A DNA stretch of 64,000 nucleotides from Isoetes taiwanensis (GCA_021234155.1 JAJEKV010000058.1:757814-821813), one strand, 5' to 3'. Shown: positions 51,254-63,764, numbered from the stretch's first letter. Translations and numbers: made by a program. Notes: a model not told the origin generated them from the letters alone.

Positions 51254-52143
51254 TTAGATACCGGTGATGAGAAAAGAAGCTTTCCAGCAGGATCGATGCC
51301 ACCATTCATTTCCCATATGAGTCAATAAGAGCATTTCCAACAAGCATATCTGAATCCAAGTTTCTGCATATAGCATAAGAATGAATCCACTTTGTCCCTG
51401 ACAAGACTTCTGTGTTTGTGAACATGCCAACGATCTTCGACACGGTGACATTATTTGGCATAAGACCTTCGCCTCCATCTCGGGTAAAATATGAATTGTC
51501 TCCTTGGGATTTCCTTGCCGAAGAAAGCGATGATAGGATTGAATTCCATGAAACCAGATTCCTCCCCGCATTTTATCAAAAATTCGTGACCTTCTTCCCA
51601 CCATCCGCATATGTTGTACAAGTTCATAAGGCGTTGCTAGAACAATACCCAATCAAGGCCGGGACTTTAATGCGAGGAGTGTATACGTTTGCCTTGTGCC
51701 AATGCCTCTTCGTGAATGCATGCTTCCACCACCTTTGGAATAGGTTACCTTGTGCCGCGGCAAGATGCCTTCCAAATGTACATTTCGTGAAAGTATGATA
51801 ATGCTTTCCCGCCATCCCCGATTTAATAAAATACAATCATTGAGGTCCACGAAACTATGTTCTTATTTTGCATTCTACAAAAAAAGCTTTCTACGTATTC
51901 CAGAACACCTAATTTGCTATACATATTGAGGATTGCATTCCCAACAATTTCATAGGAGTCAAAGTCACTAATTATAATGTAAGCATGGAAAAACTTGCCT
52001 TTTGCAAGACTCCCAAATCTCGTGCATGCATCCAAAATGGTCCCAAATGCAGGCTTATCTGGGATCACCTCATCAAGCTGCATTTGATGGAAAAGTTCAA
52101 CAGCATCCTTGGCAAGCCCATGTCGACAATAAATCCCCAACAT
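51254..52143 (-). pseudogene. PPR protein pseudogene (PLS-type repeats)
   Basis: Reading downwards from 52143: GIYCRHGLAKDAVELFHQMQ, then KPAFGTILDACTRFGSLAKG, FHAYIIISDFDSYEIVGNAI and LNMYSKLGV. Further on, with shifted frames, come RNLVSWNSILS, GLMPNNVTVSKIVGMF and DMLVGNALIDSYGK. These are classic PLS-class pentatricopeptide repeats (GNAxxxMYxKxGxxxxAxxxFxxM, SWxxxI). Such proteins act in organellar RNA editing or processing. Several frameshifts and a stop in the middle make it a pseudogene. Confidence 0.85.
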
Positions 52144-53295
52144 AATTGTCCAGGAAAAAACGTTCCGTTGGCTCAGGCATTATTGTTCCTAGGGGTGGGT
52201 TATTGGGCATGGATTAAGGGGGAAACCATGGACACGACGGCAAGAAGAGAATTGAAACATTAAAGTACCATGGTAGCAAGTGACATAAGCCTTTAGGCAA
52301 TGAGTACCATCAAGTAAGTTAAGAAAGAAACAATTGTTGGAACCTTTAAATAACTTGGTTAAAAAAAAAAGATGGTTCAAATCACTAAATACACTAAAAA
52401 AACATGCAGAGATACCATTGCTCGGTATCCCTGAGAACTATAGCAAGGCCATCGACCAACACAAATGATGTGGAGCTCAAGAGAAGACCAGGCCGATGAA
52501 CAAACAAAGAAGCAAATCGAAATTGCAGTAAGTACGACAAGATTTTTCCGAAGCCGCTCAAGAAGAACCTGATACGGCACTAGCTTGGGGGCGTGGCTCA
52601 GAGAAAGGATTTGCAGAAACAAACACAGAGGCAAGGGTCTTTTATTAATTTTGATTGTATAGCCTTAGGCGTTTTTAAATTAATAAGGGAACCATTGAAA
52701 AGTTAAACATTTTAAACTAAAAGGAACTATTGGAATCGAGTTAACTGTTTAGATAAAAACGAACGAAGCATGTAAACAAAATCGAGCCTTTTGTTGTCGA
52801 AAAAGGGCGGACTGTACAAAAACAGTTCTTGGGTCAGCGGACTAGGCCGGATTGCCGGAAAAGGGCATCCGAAACTGCAGGTTAGCGGAAAAAGGAGCTG
52901 ACTGCCGGAATTAGCAAAAAGTAAGGGGAATTCAAATTTAGTCTCACGAAGCCTTTTAAAGATAGCATAAATAAGCAATCGATCAGCATATCTGGGAGAA
53001 GCCGGAGGTGTTGTGGTGACAGAAGTCTGATTGCTATAGAATTTGTGATAAACTGTGATTGGATTGAATGCCTACCTTAGTTCTAGTTAATTCTAAGGAA
53101 TCCCAGAGAGGCTATCCAGTTGGTTAGCAGACTCTCAGAATTGGGAAGAGTTAGAGGCCAGTCTTGCCGTGTTTGCAAATCAGAGCCCAGTTGGGTGGAT
53201 AAGTTGTGCCGAGAGATCTTAATCTGGAGATTCCAGGTTGTTTTGTATAACCGTGTTTGATAGTTTTGTAGACAGGAGAACCCGTTTGTATCAAT
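52144..53295. other. Intergenic sequence, including the gypsy 5' LTR (left edge not located)
   Basis: The right part must contain the Ty3/gypsy 5' LTR, which ends CA at 53292-53293, two bases before the primer binding site. Its start could not be fixed without a second LTR. Upstream repeats of CCGGA/GCGGA words occur at 52810-52920. Confidence 0.4.
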
Positions 53296-53307
53296 TGGTA
53301 TCAGAGC
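53296..53307 (+). other. Primer binding site, tRNA-Met type
   Basis: TGGTATCAGAGC is complementary to the 3' end of initiator tRNA-Met, the usual primer for plant LTR retrotransposons. It lies two bases after the LTR end (TATCA) and 24 bp before the gag ATG at 53332. Confidence 0.85.
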
Positions 53308-53331
53308 TGTTGCATCCTAAGATCCTGTGAA

Positions 53332-54251
53332 ATGGCTCAGAACAAGTTTAATCTTCCTGTAGCTCAGTATAACCAGGCTATGAATGCTGCCGCGTAGATT
53401 GCTGTACAGATTGGCATGCCTACATCTGCTAATTTTGAGGAAAATCAAAGGAAACTTGAATATGTAGCAATTCTGTATGGGCATTTGCCAGACATATTCC
53501 ATCAGCCTCCTTTGCTTGCAAGCACGCCGCCAGTTACTCCACCACCACCTGATTCTCCTACTAAAGTTGCCAATGCCAGAATAGGTCGAATTAAATGGTT
53601 AGAGAAGGTAGAAGGAATGCCGTCATATGCAGGAGATAAACGGAGTCCGCCAGCAGTTCTAGGATTCTTGGCAAGTTGGGAAAGTTTTTTTGAAAGAGTC
53701 AAAGCTACGGAAGAGCAGAAACTGCAAGCCATGGATAAATATTTAACTGATGTAGCTAGAATATGGTTGACAAGGACGGAAAAAATTGTTACCTCTGATA
53801 AAAACCTGGGCAGCTTTTAGAAAAGCATTCGAGTCGCACAACTTGCATGCAAATTATTATCCAGATCTTAAAAGACAGTGGGACCTTTTTAAGCAAGGGG
53901 AACATGAATCGGTACATCATTTTTATTCTAAGTTCTCCTACTTAATGGTACAGATGGGAGAATTACAGCCAGGAGGACTATCCGAAAGTAAAATAACGCG
54001 AAAATTTATAGCTAGACTACGAGATCCGTTATACGCAGAGCTATACTTTGCAGAACCAGCGACTATTGATGAAGCAGTGCGAAAGGCTGAAGCCGCAGAG
54101 ATGAAACTCAATCCTAGTGCAGTACGGTATGATATCTGGGAGGGGTACCCTCAAGAGAAGAACTTTAAGCCAGACAATGGCAAGGGATCTGAAAGAGAGA
54201 ATAAGAGGTACAGAGTATATATGCCATCCTTAGTGTCCGAAGGCTTGTATT
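53332..54251 (+). pseudogene. Gypsy gag (Retrotrans_gag)
   Basis: ATG at 53332 starts AQNKFNLPVAQYNQAMNAAA and meets a TAG at 53395-53397. The frame continues EENQRKLEYVAILYGHLP. It then gives a Pro-rich segment (STPPVTPPPPDSPTK) and LGFLASWESFFERVKATEE. A frameshift near 53800 precedes WAAFRKAFESHNLHANY, FKQGEHESVHHFYSKFSYLM and ITRKFIARLRDPLYAELYFA. This fits the capsid domain of Ty3/gypsy elements (Wx..F..F......R...W..L.Q..ESV..Y...F..L). No zinc knuckle follows because the foldback element truncates it. Confidence 0.8.
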
Positions 54252-54386
54252 AGGGCCCGAAGGGCCCAAAATTTTTTTTAATATAACAATCAACACACAC
54301 TACCATACCATTGCATTTAACACATTCAAATTAAAATCCCCCTTAAACCCCCTTTGGTTTGGGTGCATATTCACACGGGGGGTTAC
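54252..54386 (+). mobile_element. Foldback element FB, copy 3 (left arm only)
   Basis: It begins AGGGCCCGAAGGGCCC (hairpin), followed by ATATAACAATCAACACACAC, CCCCCTTAAACCCCC and GGTGCATATTCACACGGGG. This matches the left arms of copies 1 and 2, with a variant outer end. The right arm is missing. Confidence 0.75.
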
Positions 54387-57120
54387 GTAGGGCACAGGGC
54401 GTAGGAACATCTCACTTTAGCTTAAACAAGCATGTCTGGTGCGACTTTTGCTTTGTATGATTTGTAGACATTATATGCATGTCACTATGTGCCCGTCACT
54501 ATTTGTGCAACATGTTTTTGGCTTATATCAGTTGAGATATCATCATTACTAATCTGTGCAGTTGACATTTAGAAACAAGGGTGTAGTAGCATCACATATT
54601 AATGGTAGAGAGTATATTTTTTTTCCTACCACTATATTTGAAGACTCAGACGTGCAGGTACAACTCTCAGATGTTTGCAGCTTGGACCATGATAGTACAC
54701 TGATATGCCAGATGGTTAATGGAGCAATCTCATCTTCTATTGCGTTCATATAGATTTGAAGAAGGATCACATGAAGCAGCACATGAGGGTTTGCCATTCC
54801 AATGTATTCTTGCAGCAGGTCCATTCATATGTTGGAAAACTTCCTATTTTCAACCAGACTTCCCACTTATAGAAACCTTTTTTGGATCTTACATCTACCA
54901 CAAACTTATACTTCATGGCAGTAATCATGATGTGGTGTGCTTTTGTACATCCTACATATTAATAGGCCATGTTGCTAGGATTCATAACTGCCATGGATTA
55001 ACTACGTTTACAACACCATCAAAACCAAGGAATTAAAGTTCTTCTGATGCTTAGGTTTCATTACCAACATGTTGTATTCTATGATTTCAAGTTGGCCATT
55101 GACATAAAGCCTTCTAGAGATAGGGTTTAGGTAAGCCTGCACTGGGATATTGATTTGAAAATTCTTTTGCTTTTGATTCTCTAGAATTAGTTCATATAGA
55201 CTGTGGCGTTGATTTCAAGATCCCTTTGCTTTGCTAGAATTAGTTCAGACAGACAATATTTCGGTTCGACACTCTAGGTTGAATTTCTATTTTAGATATT
55301 TCAAATTATTGGCTTCTATCTTTGGGCAACTAAGAAATCATTTTATTGCTAGGCTTGCACTTTGCTATGGCATCAGTTACTGAACTAGCTTCTTTCATTT
55401 CTCATGTGGTATATATTTAATAACATCTTTGCTTTGCTTTGTTGATGTAGAAGTCCCAAGGTTCTAGCCAACTATTGAATAGCAAAACCTCATGTAGTGT
55501 TATTTCTCACATGAAATTCAGTTTCCTCAACGTGTTTCATTGTTGCTTGACTTATTTGCAACACTGCAGTATCCTAACTTCTCTACATAAGCTCCGGAAA
55601 GGATGTCAATCATGAAGATACACAATAAAAGATCATATGGATTCCTGGCCAAACATTTTGACTTGCAAACAAGTGTTGCAACATTCTTAGACACAAAGCA
55701 AGATGTTTGCATTACTTATCCCTATAGGTAATGCTTCTACCATGCTGCTTCTATTTGTCGTTCCTATTCATATAGGTTTTGTTATGTCGATTTCAACCGA
55801 GCATCCCATTGGCCAAGCATCCTCCTGATCTTCAAAAGTCTAATAAGTATATTCACCTACATTTTTGTTTGCTATTATCCTGATATTTAAAAATCTAATC
55901 TCCTGATCTTCAAAAATCTAACATGCATGTTCACTTGCACTTTTGTTCGTTATTTATAAACATCTCTTTTAACTAGATATTGATCAACATGTATTGCAGC
56001 TGGTATCGCCCAGCATCTACTTGACGCCAGCTTCTACTTGGTGTTGTGGAATGGCAGGCTATTGCATCCAACTGTTTTATGTGATGTAAACGCTTAGTTG
56101 AAGAATCACAAAGTGAAGAATCATATATCCCAGCGTGTAATAAGTATCTTAGCATATTGCCTAACATCTACTTGATGTTGTGGAACGGTGAATTATTGCT
56201 TCAACTGTTTATGTGAGACGAATGTGTAGTTTTAAAATTGCAAAGCCAAGTGTGCCCAACATGTACTTGATGTTGTGGGCAATTTAACTGTTTTATGTGA
56301 TCTAAATGTGTAGTTGAAAAATCAATGTCATAGTGTCATAGAACCAAGGTGTAGTTGTGCAATTTCTGAATCTTTTATATGACTATAATTATTAGCACTA
56401 GACAAAAGAATAAAAAATGATAAACAACACAAGGAGAACAAACAATACATATGTATAAACTCCTGTTTTCCCATCGAAAACCACATGCTATTTATTCTAG
56501 AGGTGATTAATAGAATACCAATCGACAATTTTATTTGATCCATGAAATATGAACGGAGTGGTATATATTTTTCGAACATTTGCAAGCCACAAACATTAAT
56601 ACAACATATCAAATATATCAAACCATTTACTCCTGTTCCACTATATATTTCAGCAAAAATTACCCAAAGCCCCATTTTGAGTTCATATGGACCTAAAGCC
56701 CGGCAACGCCGGGCACCATAACTAGTTATCAATAGTTCTTCCCTTCCTAAACGTGCGGGCTTGCTCACAAAATTTTAGGGTTACAAAATCCCAAGCCGCT
56801 GAAGATCCACGAAGGTTTTATGATGAAACTGAGTGTCGGATATGCTAGTTGGGCATCTTGGGTTGCATTGGAATCCTTAAAGATTTTATGAATGTGGTTC
56901 ACATCATATGCATTCTGCTTAAGCTTCCAACGAAATATTTAAACTTTATTACGGTGTGCTTTTATATCGTTCTTTATCCAAGTTACAACTAAATCAAAGT
57001 TGTAATTCAACTATGTTTTGCCAAATAAAAATATAAGATCTTCTCATGTTCAACTAGAATACCCAAGCTCTTCGTAATTAATATTTAAGCCCTTGAAGTT
57101 TAACTATGTTTGTTTTTGTA
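54387..57120. other. Intergenic sequence with a tandem repeat at 56005-56330
   Basis: A short plus frame (54556-54753, FRNKGVVASHINGREYIFFP...) looks coding-like but is unassigned. Around 55500-55590 the sequence resembles 35155-35280. No gene is called. The tandem repeat is listed separately. Confidence 0.4.
56005..56330 (+). repeat. Degenerate tandem repeat, about three units of about 130 bp
   Basis: The unit contains CATCTACTTGATGTTGTGG, then CAACTGTTTTATGTGA, then TGTAGTTGAAAAATCA. Copies begin near 56010, 56160 and 56255; the third is shorter. Confidence 0.65.
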
Positions 57121-57184
57121 AGGGCCCGAAGGGCCCAATATTTTTCTTAGTATAACAACCAACACATAACTACCATTAACAATG
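57121..57184 (+). mobile_element. Foldback element FB, copy 4 (outer end only)
   Basis: AGGGCCCGAAGGGCCC then TAGTATAACAACCAACACA and ACTACCATTAAC matches the first ~60 bp of copy 3. The rest is absent. Confidence 0.65.
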
Positions 57185-57373
57185 ATTAAAGCTGTGAAGG
57201 CCCGTGAAGTTTTTCTAATGCAACTGAGCGTCGGATCTGCTAGTTGGGCTTCATGGAGTGTTGAACTCATAAACTTGCAGATGCTTATCCTTCTAACAAA
57301 GACAGATGCGATTATGTAGCCTGCTTCTTCTTGATCTGTAGTGGCAGGCTTAGCCTCATTTATGGCATAGGTT

Positions 57374-57640
57374 TTGGATTTTTCTGAAGGCGCTTCAAAT
57401 TTTTCGCATGCTGCCTGCTTTGATAACTACCATTTGATAGTTCATCCACAAGGGAAGTTTGCAGGTTTGGAGATTTGGATGTATCCTGCTTCTATTGCAT
57501 CATCTCCACAATTAGCAAGAATGATGTCTTTGGAAAGCCCAAGAAAAATGAACTGCATTGGTACAAATATGAGGTATTTCAACTTTGATTTTAACAATCT
57601 AGAAAGTTGTAAAGAGTTCCAGTCCATGATTCTTAGTTGA
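57374..57640 (+). other. Possible exon of an unrecognised gene
   Basis: The frame reads FSEGASNFSHAACFDNYHLI, then GLEIWMYPASIASSPQLARM, SLESPRKMNCIGTNMRYFNF and ESCKEFQSMILS. It looks like a real protein segment, with no domain I know. Further coding-like pieces in similar style follow at 58829-58921 and 59950-60160. Confidence 0.3.
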
Positions 57641-58828
57641 GAAAAGTCGTTAGGCTGTAAATTTAGCTTCATGTGTTGCTCCTAAACCTTACATCTATCA
57701 CTGTGATCCAAGATAAAGCAAATAAACAAGAAAAGAACATTAATGGCACTGGCATTCTTGGTGATGGCTACGACTCAATTTGTCTTCCAGGCGATGGCCC
57801 TGCAAGGTAGTGGCTGTCTCTGGAGACGAGCTTTGCTCCAACAACTTGTCCGAAGGTAAAATATGCCACATATTAGGTAGAAAACATCAAACAAGCAGCC
57901 TTATATAAGACAAGACTATTTGCAGTGCTGCATCAGTGCACAAGGATGATGTAATTAAATAGTATAGAAGAAGAAGAAGAAGAAGAGATTTTAACGTCAC
58001 GCCACAAGGCACCCTATCGGACATGTGACACTATACAACACACCCAGAAAATTCCCCCACCATATAGAAAATTCTACCATATGATTAGCAGGGTTGCCTA
58101 ACCTGAGATGCACACTTTGCTACAATTCTAGCTTTGCCACGTGTATGCCACGAGTATGCCATATCATCTTCTTCTTCGAGCCCACGTCACGCAAACCCTA
58201 AGCCCCACAGCAGAGGAGATGGAGCTAGCTTCCAGCCGATTTTACCGCGATTAATGGCCTCTCAGTCCTCTAGCATCTCTACCACAATGCTCCCCATATT
58301 TTTCCGTTCCATTCAACCATCTAATTCGCTGTTCAAGCAAAGTGACAGAAGTAATAAGAACAATTGCGCCAAAGGAGCCTGTTTTTGATTCCATGCTTCC
58401 AAGCCAATCCAGACAAACAAGGAATCCTCAAAAGTGGCCCATCCCTTTGGTCGTGTCGTTTGCGCTTCAAAATTGAATATTTTAGAGTTACTTCTACCCT
58501 CATAGCTTATGTGTTGCAAAGAATCTAAGATCCAAGCACTGCATTGGATTTGTTCTTCTGGGCTCTCAACAGAAGAGGTTTTAAACACTCAACTTTTAAT
58601 TATAACTGTCTATTTGATTTACTGGCGAAGACAACGTTGATAAGGCAATTGCGGTTTTTAGAGAGCACAAATTGAGTATTTGCCAATCATTTTTCCTGTG
58701 TTGCATGCCTTAGAAACAGATAGACTAGACTCTCAGAGCACAAATTGCATGCCTTAGAAACTGCCTATATTCTGCAGTTCGTTTTGAAGGCTGCCTGTAA
58801 ATTTAAGGCAGGGTTTTCTCAACTTTAA

Positions 58829-58921
58829 TGGGCCTGAATCTCTCAAAGGAAGCAGCTATTAAGGCTTTGCAGGATGCTGCAGGGAAGAATCATGGAAGAA
58901 TCGATATGCACCAAGGAGCCA
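58829..58921 (+). other. Possible exon of the same unrecognised gene
   Basis: ATG opens GLNLSKEAAIKALQDAAGKN then HGRIDMHQGAR, ending at a plausible donor CCAG|GTAATT. It is short and unassigned. Confidence 0.25.
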
Positions 58922-59949
58922 GGTAATTGCAAGAAATATGAATATCTCTTTAGTATGTAGCTTGCACGTGATAAACGAAGCACTATGTTGTCGGCATTCT
59001 GTTTCCATCAAGGCTTAATTATGATGCTCATGCAGAATGCTGGTAGCGATATGGTGAACCTACATCAATATATTCAATTGTTATTTCCTAGACAGATCCA
59101 ACAAAAGTATCATAAGCATCATGGATAGTTTTTCCAAGAGAGCAATATGGCTTGCACAGAACTTTCATTAGCAAAGGGACTTTATTCGTGGCTACTTTCT
59201 AATTCTAACATAGGCACCTCTCTCGGTGAATAAATCATCTCTATATTCTTATAAAAGCAAAAGAGTTATACAGAGTTATAATGGAGCTTTCAGATTAGAG
59301 TTTGCAGGTCATTTACAAGTTATTAGATGCTGCTCCTAAATTTACATTTGATTACATTTCTTTTCTGTTATTCCTTCTTAGATTAACATATACAGCCTTC
59401 AAGAAGGATTACAAGTCTTGACATGCTCTTTTGTGCAAAAGATATCATCAGTTGTGATCAACATAACACTAGAGATAGGCACTAAGATTATGATCTTCTA
59501 AGCTGAGGGAGCCTCTAGAGCTATATTTTGTCAGCATGAATCTGTTTCCCTGGTCCAGAGCTGTGACTCTGCTCTTTGCTTATTTTGCTGTTCTTATTCA
59601 ATCCTTCCCACTTCTTTCCATAACAACCATATGCTGTTGGCTAACACTGAATCGTGAGGTTAAGCCTCCTCAACCATTCTGCTCCAAACAAGCTTACTCT
59701 TACTCTCCAGAAATCTAGACATTTTAATCATGTATTGGTGTATGCGCTTTTTAATATCTGACCTTATTCTTCATAAATCCACCACTGCCATTATTTAAAA
59801 ACATTTTTGCAGTGTAACAATAATAGGAAAGAAGACATGAAGATGGCTTATGCTTATGTGTATTGTGTTCTTGCAGTAAAGGGGTTGATTGTCTTTTGTT
59901 GCTCTTTTGACCTTGGCAATACGTTCCATATTTTAACTCTCATCAGCTA

Positions 59950-60161
59950 TTGTGACTTGGAATGCAATATATACTACTTTCATTAAGCAAGAAGATGTCT
60001 ATGAGGCATACCAGATAAATATACACACAGAGGATGACCTGCCGACCAAGTATAAATGCAGGCTTTACACAACAGGGAAAGATAAAGAATGTTTTATATA
60101 TTATGGTGAAAGTGGTTATTCTCTGCAGTTCTTTTCCCTAACCCTGCATTTCGCTAGTTGA
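59950..60161 (+). other. Possible exon of the same unrecognised gene
   Basis: The frame reads VTWNAIYTTFIKQEDVYEAY, QINIHTEDDLPTKYKCRLYT and KECFIYYGESGYSLQ. It is coding-like and preceded by a pyrimidine-rich stretch (TTTTAACTCTCATCAG). It may be linked by introns to the pieces at 57.4 and 58.8 kb. No function is assigned. Confidence 0.28.
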
Positions 60162-61300
60162 GCTTTTGTTGACGAGACTGAATTCACAACCAATTGTATA
60201 AAATACTTCCCATCTTGGTTTTAAGTTTCCCAGAACCTTTGTAACCCGTTGGAGAAAATTCACATTTAGCTGTACAGCTTTAAAACAATAGAAAATTTTT
60301 TGGCTGAAATAACAGATTTTCTTGCTATTTTCAGAGGGATCGAGGCCCTATATTGGAGCTTGCCGGCATAGGCTTAGAACAGTCGGAAAGGTAAGGCTAT
60401 CGGTCTGGCCGAGGCCTTACGTGCCAAATATCTAGTCGAGGACGTACAACCGAGACCACACATTTTTGGTTATCGGCCGAGGCGAAGACTGATAACCACT
60501 TTATCGGTCTTATATGGTGGAATAGTACTGATAATCAGTTATCAGTACTCCTCTAGTATTGATAATTAATTATCAGCCTGCCCCAATAGTGATAACTAAA
60601 AAACAAGAACTCTCACTTCACACTAAAGAGTCCGATAAGGTGCATGTTGAGGCCCTTTTTCCACGACACTCCTGTCTTATATTTATCAAGATACTATTGG
60701 GCCACCTAAGCATATAAGTCAAGCTAGCTTTTCCATTGGAACTTTTAAGACATGTCACATATGAGGACCGTACAACTTTGAAGTCTTATTTTCTTCCGGG
60801 GGAAACCCCCCGCCAGAAAATAAGACACGAAGACCTATCCAATCAGAGACATTCTTTACCGGAAACTTCAGATGTCGCAAAAAAAAAGATTGGGCAGGAA
60901 GGAATCGTTGGGCAGGAAGGATCGCCGGAACTCCCTGGAATCTGAAGAGAGCTACAGGTCGAAATCTGGCTGAAGAGAGTCGGATTTGGCTGAAAAGGGT
61001 CGAAATTGCCTGCAGGGTCGATTCTACTTGGTCGAAACCGTGGAGGGCGGTTTGTGAGGTCGAAGTCGTGAGGGCGTAAACCGTGAGGTCGAAACCGTGA
61101 GGGCATGCCGATTTTTTAGCATGCCACTACCGCCCTTTGTCCAACGTAGCGCACACATTCCGCGTAAAAGAGTGACATCTACACGGGAGGCGCCGACACC
61201 TAAGGAGGCCGATTGAGGCCGAAGGTTCAAACGTTGCAGGAAGCTTCCCCGGAGAAGAGTGCCCCTTTCAAAATGGGCAAGGAACTCCATCGCCATAAGG
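60162..61300. other. Intergenic sequence with local repeats
   Basis: GATAATTA/TTATCAGT words give small inverted repeats at about 60480-60600. At 60960-61110 a GGTCGAAA/CGTGAGGGCG motif recurs about seven times. No gene is called. Confidence 0.45.
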
Positions 61301-61507
61301 ACTGGATATCCGGAAAAGAATGTCTCTGATTATGGATCCATCGCCATAAAGGTGCAAGCAATCCCAGCTCTGCTCTGCTTCCATGTCCCTCTGATTTTTT
61401 CACACTGGATATCCGGAAAAGAATGTCTCTGATTATGGGTCCATCGCCACAAAGGTGCAAGCAATCCCAGCCCTGCTCTGCTTCCATGCCCCTCTGATTT
61501 CTTCACA
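61301..61507 (+). repeat. Direct tandem duplication, period 103 bp
   Basis: ACTGGATATCCGGAAAAGAA starts at 61301 and again at 61404. The two copies differ at only a few positions across the ~103-bp unit. Confidence 0.9.
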
Positions 61508-61640
61508 GAGATTCCATCTGATTTCTTCACAGAGATTCGTGTTCTTTCACAGAGATTCCCTCTGATTTCTTCACAGAGATTCGTGTTCTTGTTGTGTTGT
61601 TCTTAGTTTTTCACAGAGATTCGTGTTCTATGCAGGGCAG
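61508..61640 (+). repeat. TTTCTTCACAGAGATTC repeats
   Basis: The word TCACAGAGATTC (often TGATTTCTTCACAGAGATTC or followed by GTGTTCTT) recurs five to six times. It continues the tandem expansion at 61301-61507 and lies upstream of the TRF-like gene, possibly in its 5' UTR or promoter. Confidence 0.85.
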
Positions 61641-61964
61641 TGGAAAAGCAAAAAATATAAGAGGTGTCTTATATATTAAGGACATGTCGCATAAAAGTCA
61701 GTGGGAAAGGTTTTGATTTGAGACATGATGTGGAGATGACATGGAGTCTTATATGCTGTCTTATTGCATTGCGACAGTCATATTTTATGCCTGCCGTGGA
61801 AAAAGGGCCTGAGGCTGAAAAATTTCCCAAACCAAGCTTCCCGTGCAATTCTTTTTTTTTTCCCTTTTAATAGGGTCTATTCCAGTATTTTGAAGCCGCG
61901 CAACGTAAGCAAGGGATCGGGGGCATGACTTGACACAGAAGCCACTTCGGGCGACTTAGGTCTT

Positions 61965-63539
61965 ATGGCTTTGCCGGCTATGGAGGAGGATCAAGTTAAA
62001 GAGTGGATTTGGGAATACATTCTAAAGCATTGTCAAGGGTATGAAGTTCTTGCATGTCTTTTACATTCTTTCCAGCCTCCAAATGTTCCAAAACTGAAGA
62101 AATTAATCAATCTCAAGCTTCTCTCGGGTCTTTCGTCGGAAAGATTAATCTCAACGACGAGTTTGGACTGCCTATCTTCGTTAGAACTTATTATTAAGGA
62201 GGAGGAAAAGGGCAAGCAGGACGCAGAGTATGTAAGGAAAATACGTAATCTTTACCTTGTTCTTAAAAGAGAAATTGCGGTGCAGTTTTTAAGGGATGAA
62301 AACTATAATTTGGAGCGGTTTGAGGAGATAATGCACAATTACTGGGAGCAGGACACGAATTCAAATGATCCAGAAACACAAGCTGTTATTCATGAGCTAT
62401 GGTCAGTGGTTTCCAAGCCCGACTTAAGAATACACGTTATTGGCAAATACAAGAGAGAAAATACGGAAAAAATGATTAAAGATTTTGTGAGTTCAGCATG
62501 GGTTGAGTTTGGGCAACCATTTTTGGAAAAGCTGGTCCATGACATTTTTACAGGAGTATACAAACCTGACTCCTGTTATAAATTGGAAAAGAACGACATG
62601 AAACCTGGCAATGCATCTCCAGGTGAGGGAGTAGAGGTGAGCTGGAGTTTACACAACGATTATCAATATAGTTGCTTTGTTTACATCATCTTTCTTGTTT
62701 GTTAGATTTCTAGTACTCCAATTCAAGGCACAAGCAAGGATTTGGCTAATGAAGAAAACGACAAAGACGACATGGAAGGAGTTGCAAAAAAAGCAGATTT
62801 TGTGAGCCCTCCACCATGGGCTGGTATAGTATCATATTGTCTTCAACTGATAATAGAACCGCCCTTAGGTTTCTATTTCTTGATAGCTTGGATGTTTTTA
62901 ATTAAACACAAAAGTTTTATGCCAGATTCGGAAGAGGATGGGAGCCTAGGCACAGGGAAGAGGAGGAAATTGACAAGAAGACGTGTAGATCGTGGAGCTT
63001 TGGACGCTCAAAATTTGTCAGATTCAGCAGATGAGATTTTGACCTTATCGGAAAGAAGGAAACTTCAAAGGAGAAGCATGGATTATAAGGCATTGGATGC
63101 TCGAAAGAGCTTAAAAGTGAGCATGTCAGAGCTTAAGGCTCAGGTAACTGACCCGCTTCCAGCAGCATTAGCATTGGCTAAGCAGTTAAAACAGCCAACC
63201 AAAGCCATTGATGCCACAGTTGGAGAAATGGCTGCTGAACAAGCAACAGTTGTGAATATTCATCTGGAAGAAGGGATAATCAATATGAACTCCAAGGAGG
63301 CGGACAAATTAGCACAAACTTCAACACCTGATGAAACAAGAACTGAAGAAGCGCACGTGTGCAGGGTTGCTGAATGTGCAGAGAATGCAGAGGTGCACAT
63401 GCCAGTTGATGGGAAAAATTTAGATAATGCTACGGGACCAAGTGGCGAAGATATCATGAAATCAAAACAGCTTAATGACTCTGTAAGTAGACCAAAAACA
63501 AGGTTCATGGATCGAAATCCAACTGCTCAGACTCTGGAG
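61965..63539 (+). CDS. TRF-like (telomere-repeat-binding-factor-like) protein, 5' exons (partial)
   Basis: ATG at 61965 opens exon 1 (to 62636), coding MALPAMEEDQVKEWIWEYIL, then LKREIAVQFLRDENYNLERF and FVSSAWVEFGQPFLEKLVHD. The helical text resembles the N-terminal region of plant TRF-like Myb proteins. A phase-0 intron (62637-62705, GTGAGC..TTAG) leads to exon 2, ISSTPIQGTSKDLANEEND and onwards. A hydrophobic stretch at about 62800-62925 may be an unspliced intron (GTGAGC donor), although it stays open. The rest is basic and polar (GKRRKLTRRRVDRGALDAQN, ERRKLQRRSMDYKALDARK). Possible donors are at 63483 (GTAAGT) and 63540 (GTCAGT). The Myb/telobox domain expected at the C-terminus lies beyond the window, so the name is tentative. 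Confidence 0.4.
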
Positions 63540-63764
63540 GTCAGTACCTACTTTTCTTCTTCTTCAGTCTTACCTTCTGCTATACACTGTAAAATCTTGG
63601 AGTCTTATCTTCTAGGCTGATTTTGGGATTGATATTATATAACTTTTTCTTTATGTTATATTGGGTGTACTGACATTACTGTTACATGATAGTAAAAGTC
63701 CAAGATGCCAAATAGCTTCTATTGGAAAGTAGTTTTGGAATAATATCCTGATTGTTTCTTCAAG

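Larger units (their letters stand above)
53296..54251 (+). mobile_element. Ty3/gypsy LTR retrotransposon fragment, PBS and gag
   Basis: The PBS and gag region remain. To the right, the sequence switches abruptly to a foldback element at 54252, so protease, RT, RNase H and integrase are absent from the window. Confidence 0.75.

Noticed and set aside
52981-53293. Exact left edge of the gypsy LTR
   Set aside because: Several TG starts are possible (for example 53009) and no second LTR is in the window, so only the right edge and PBS are reported.
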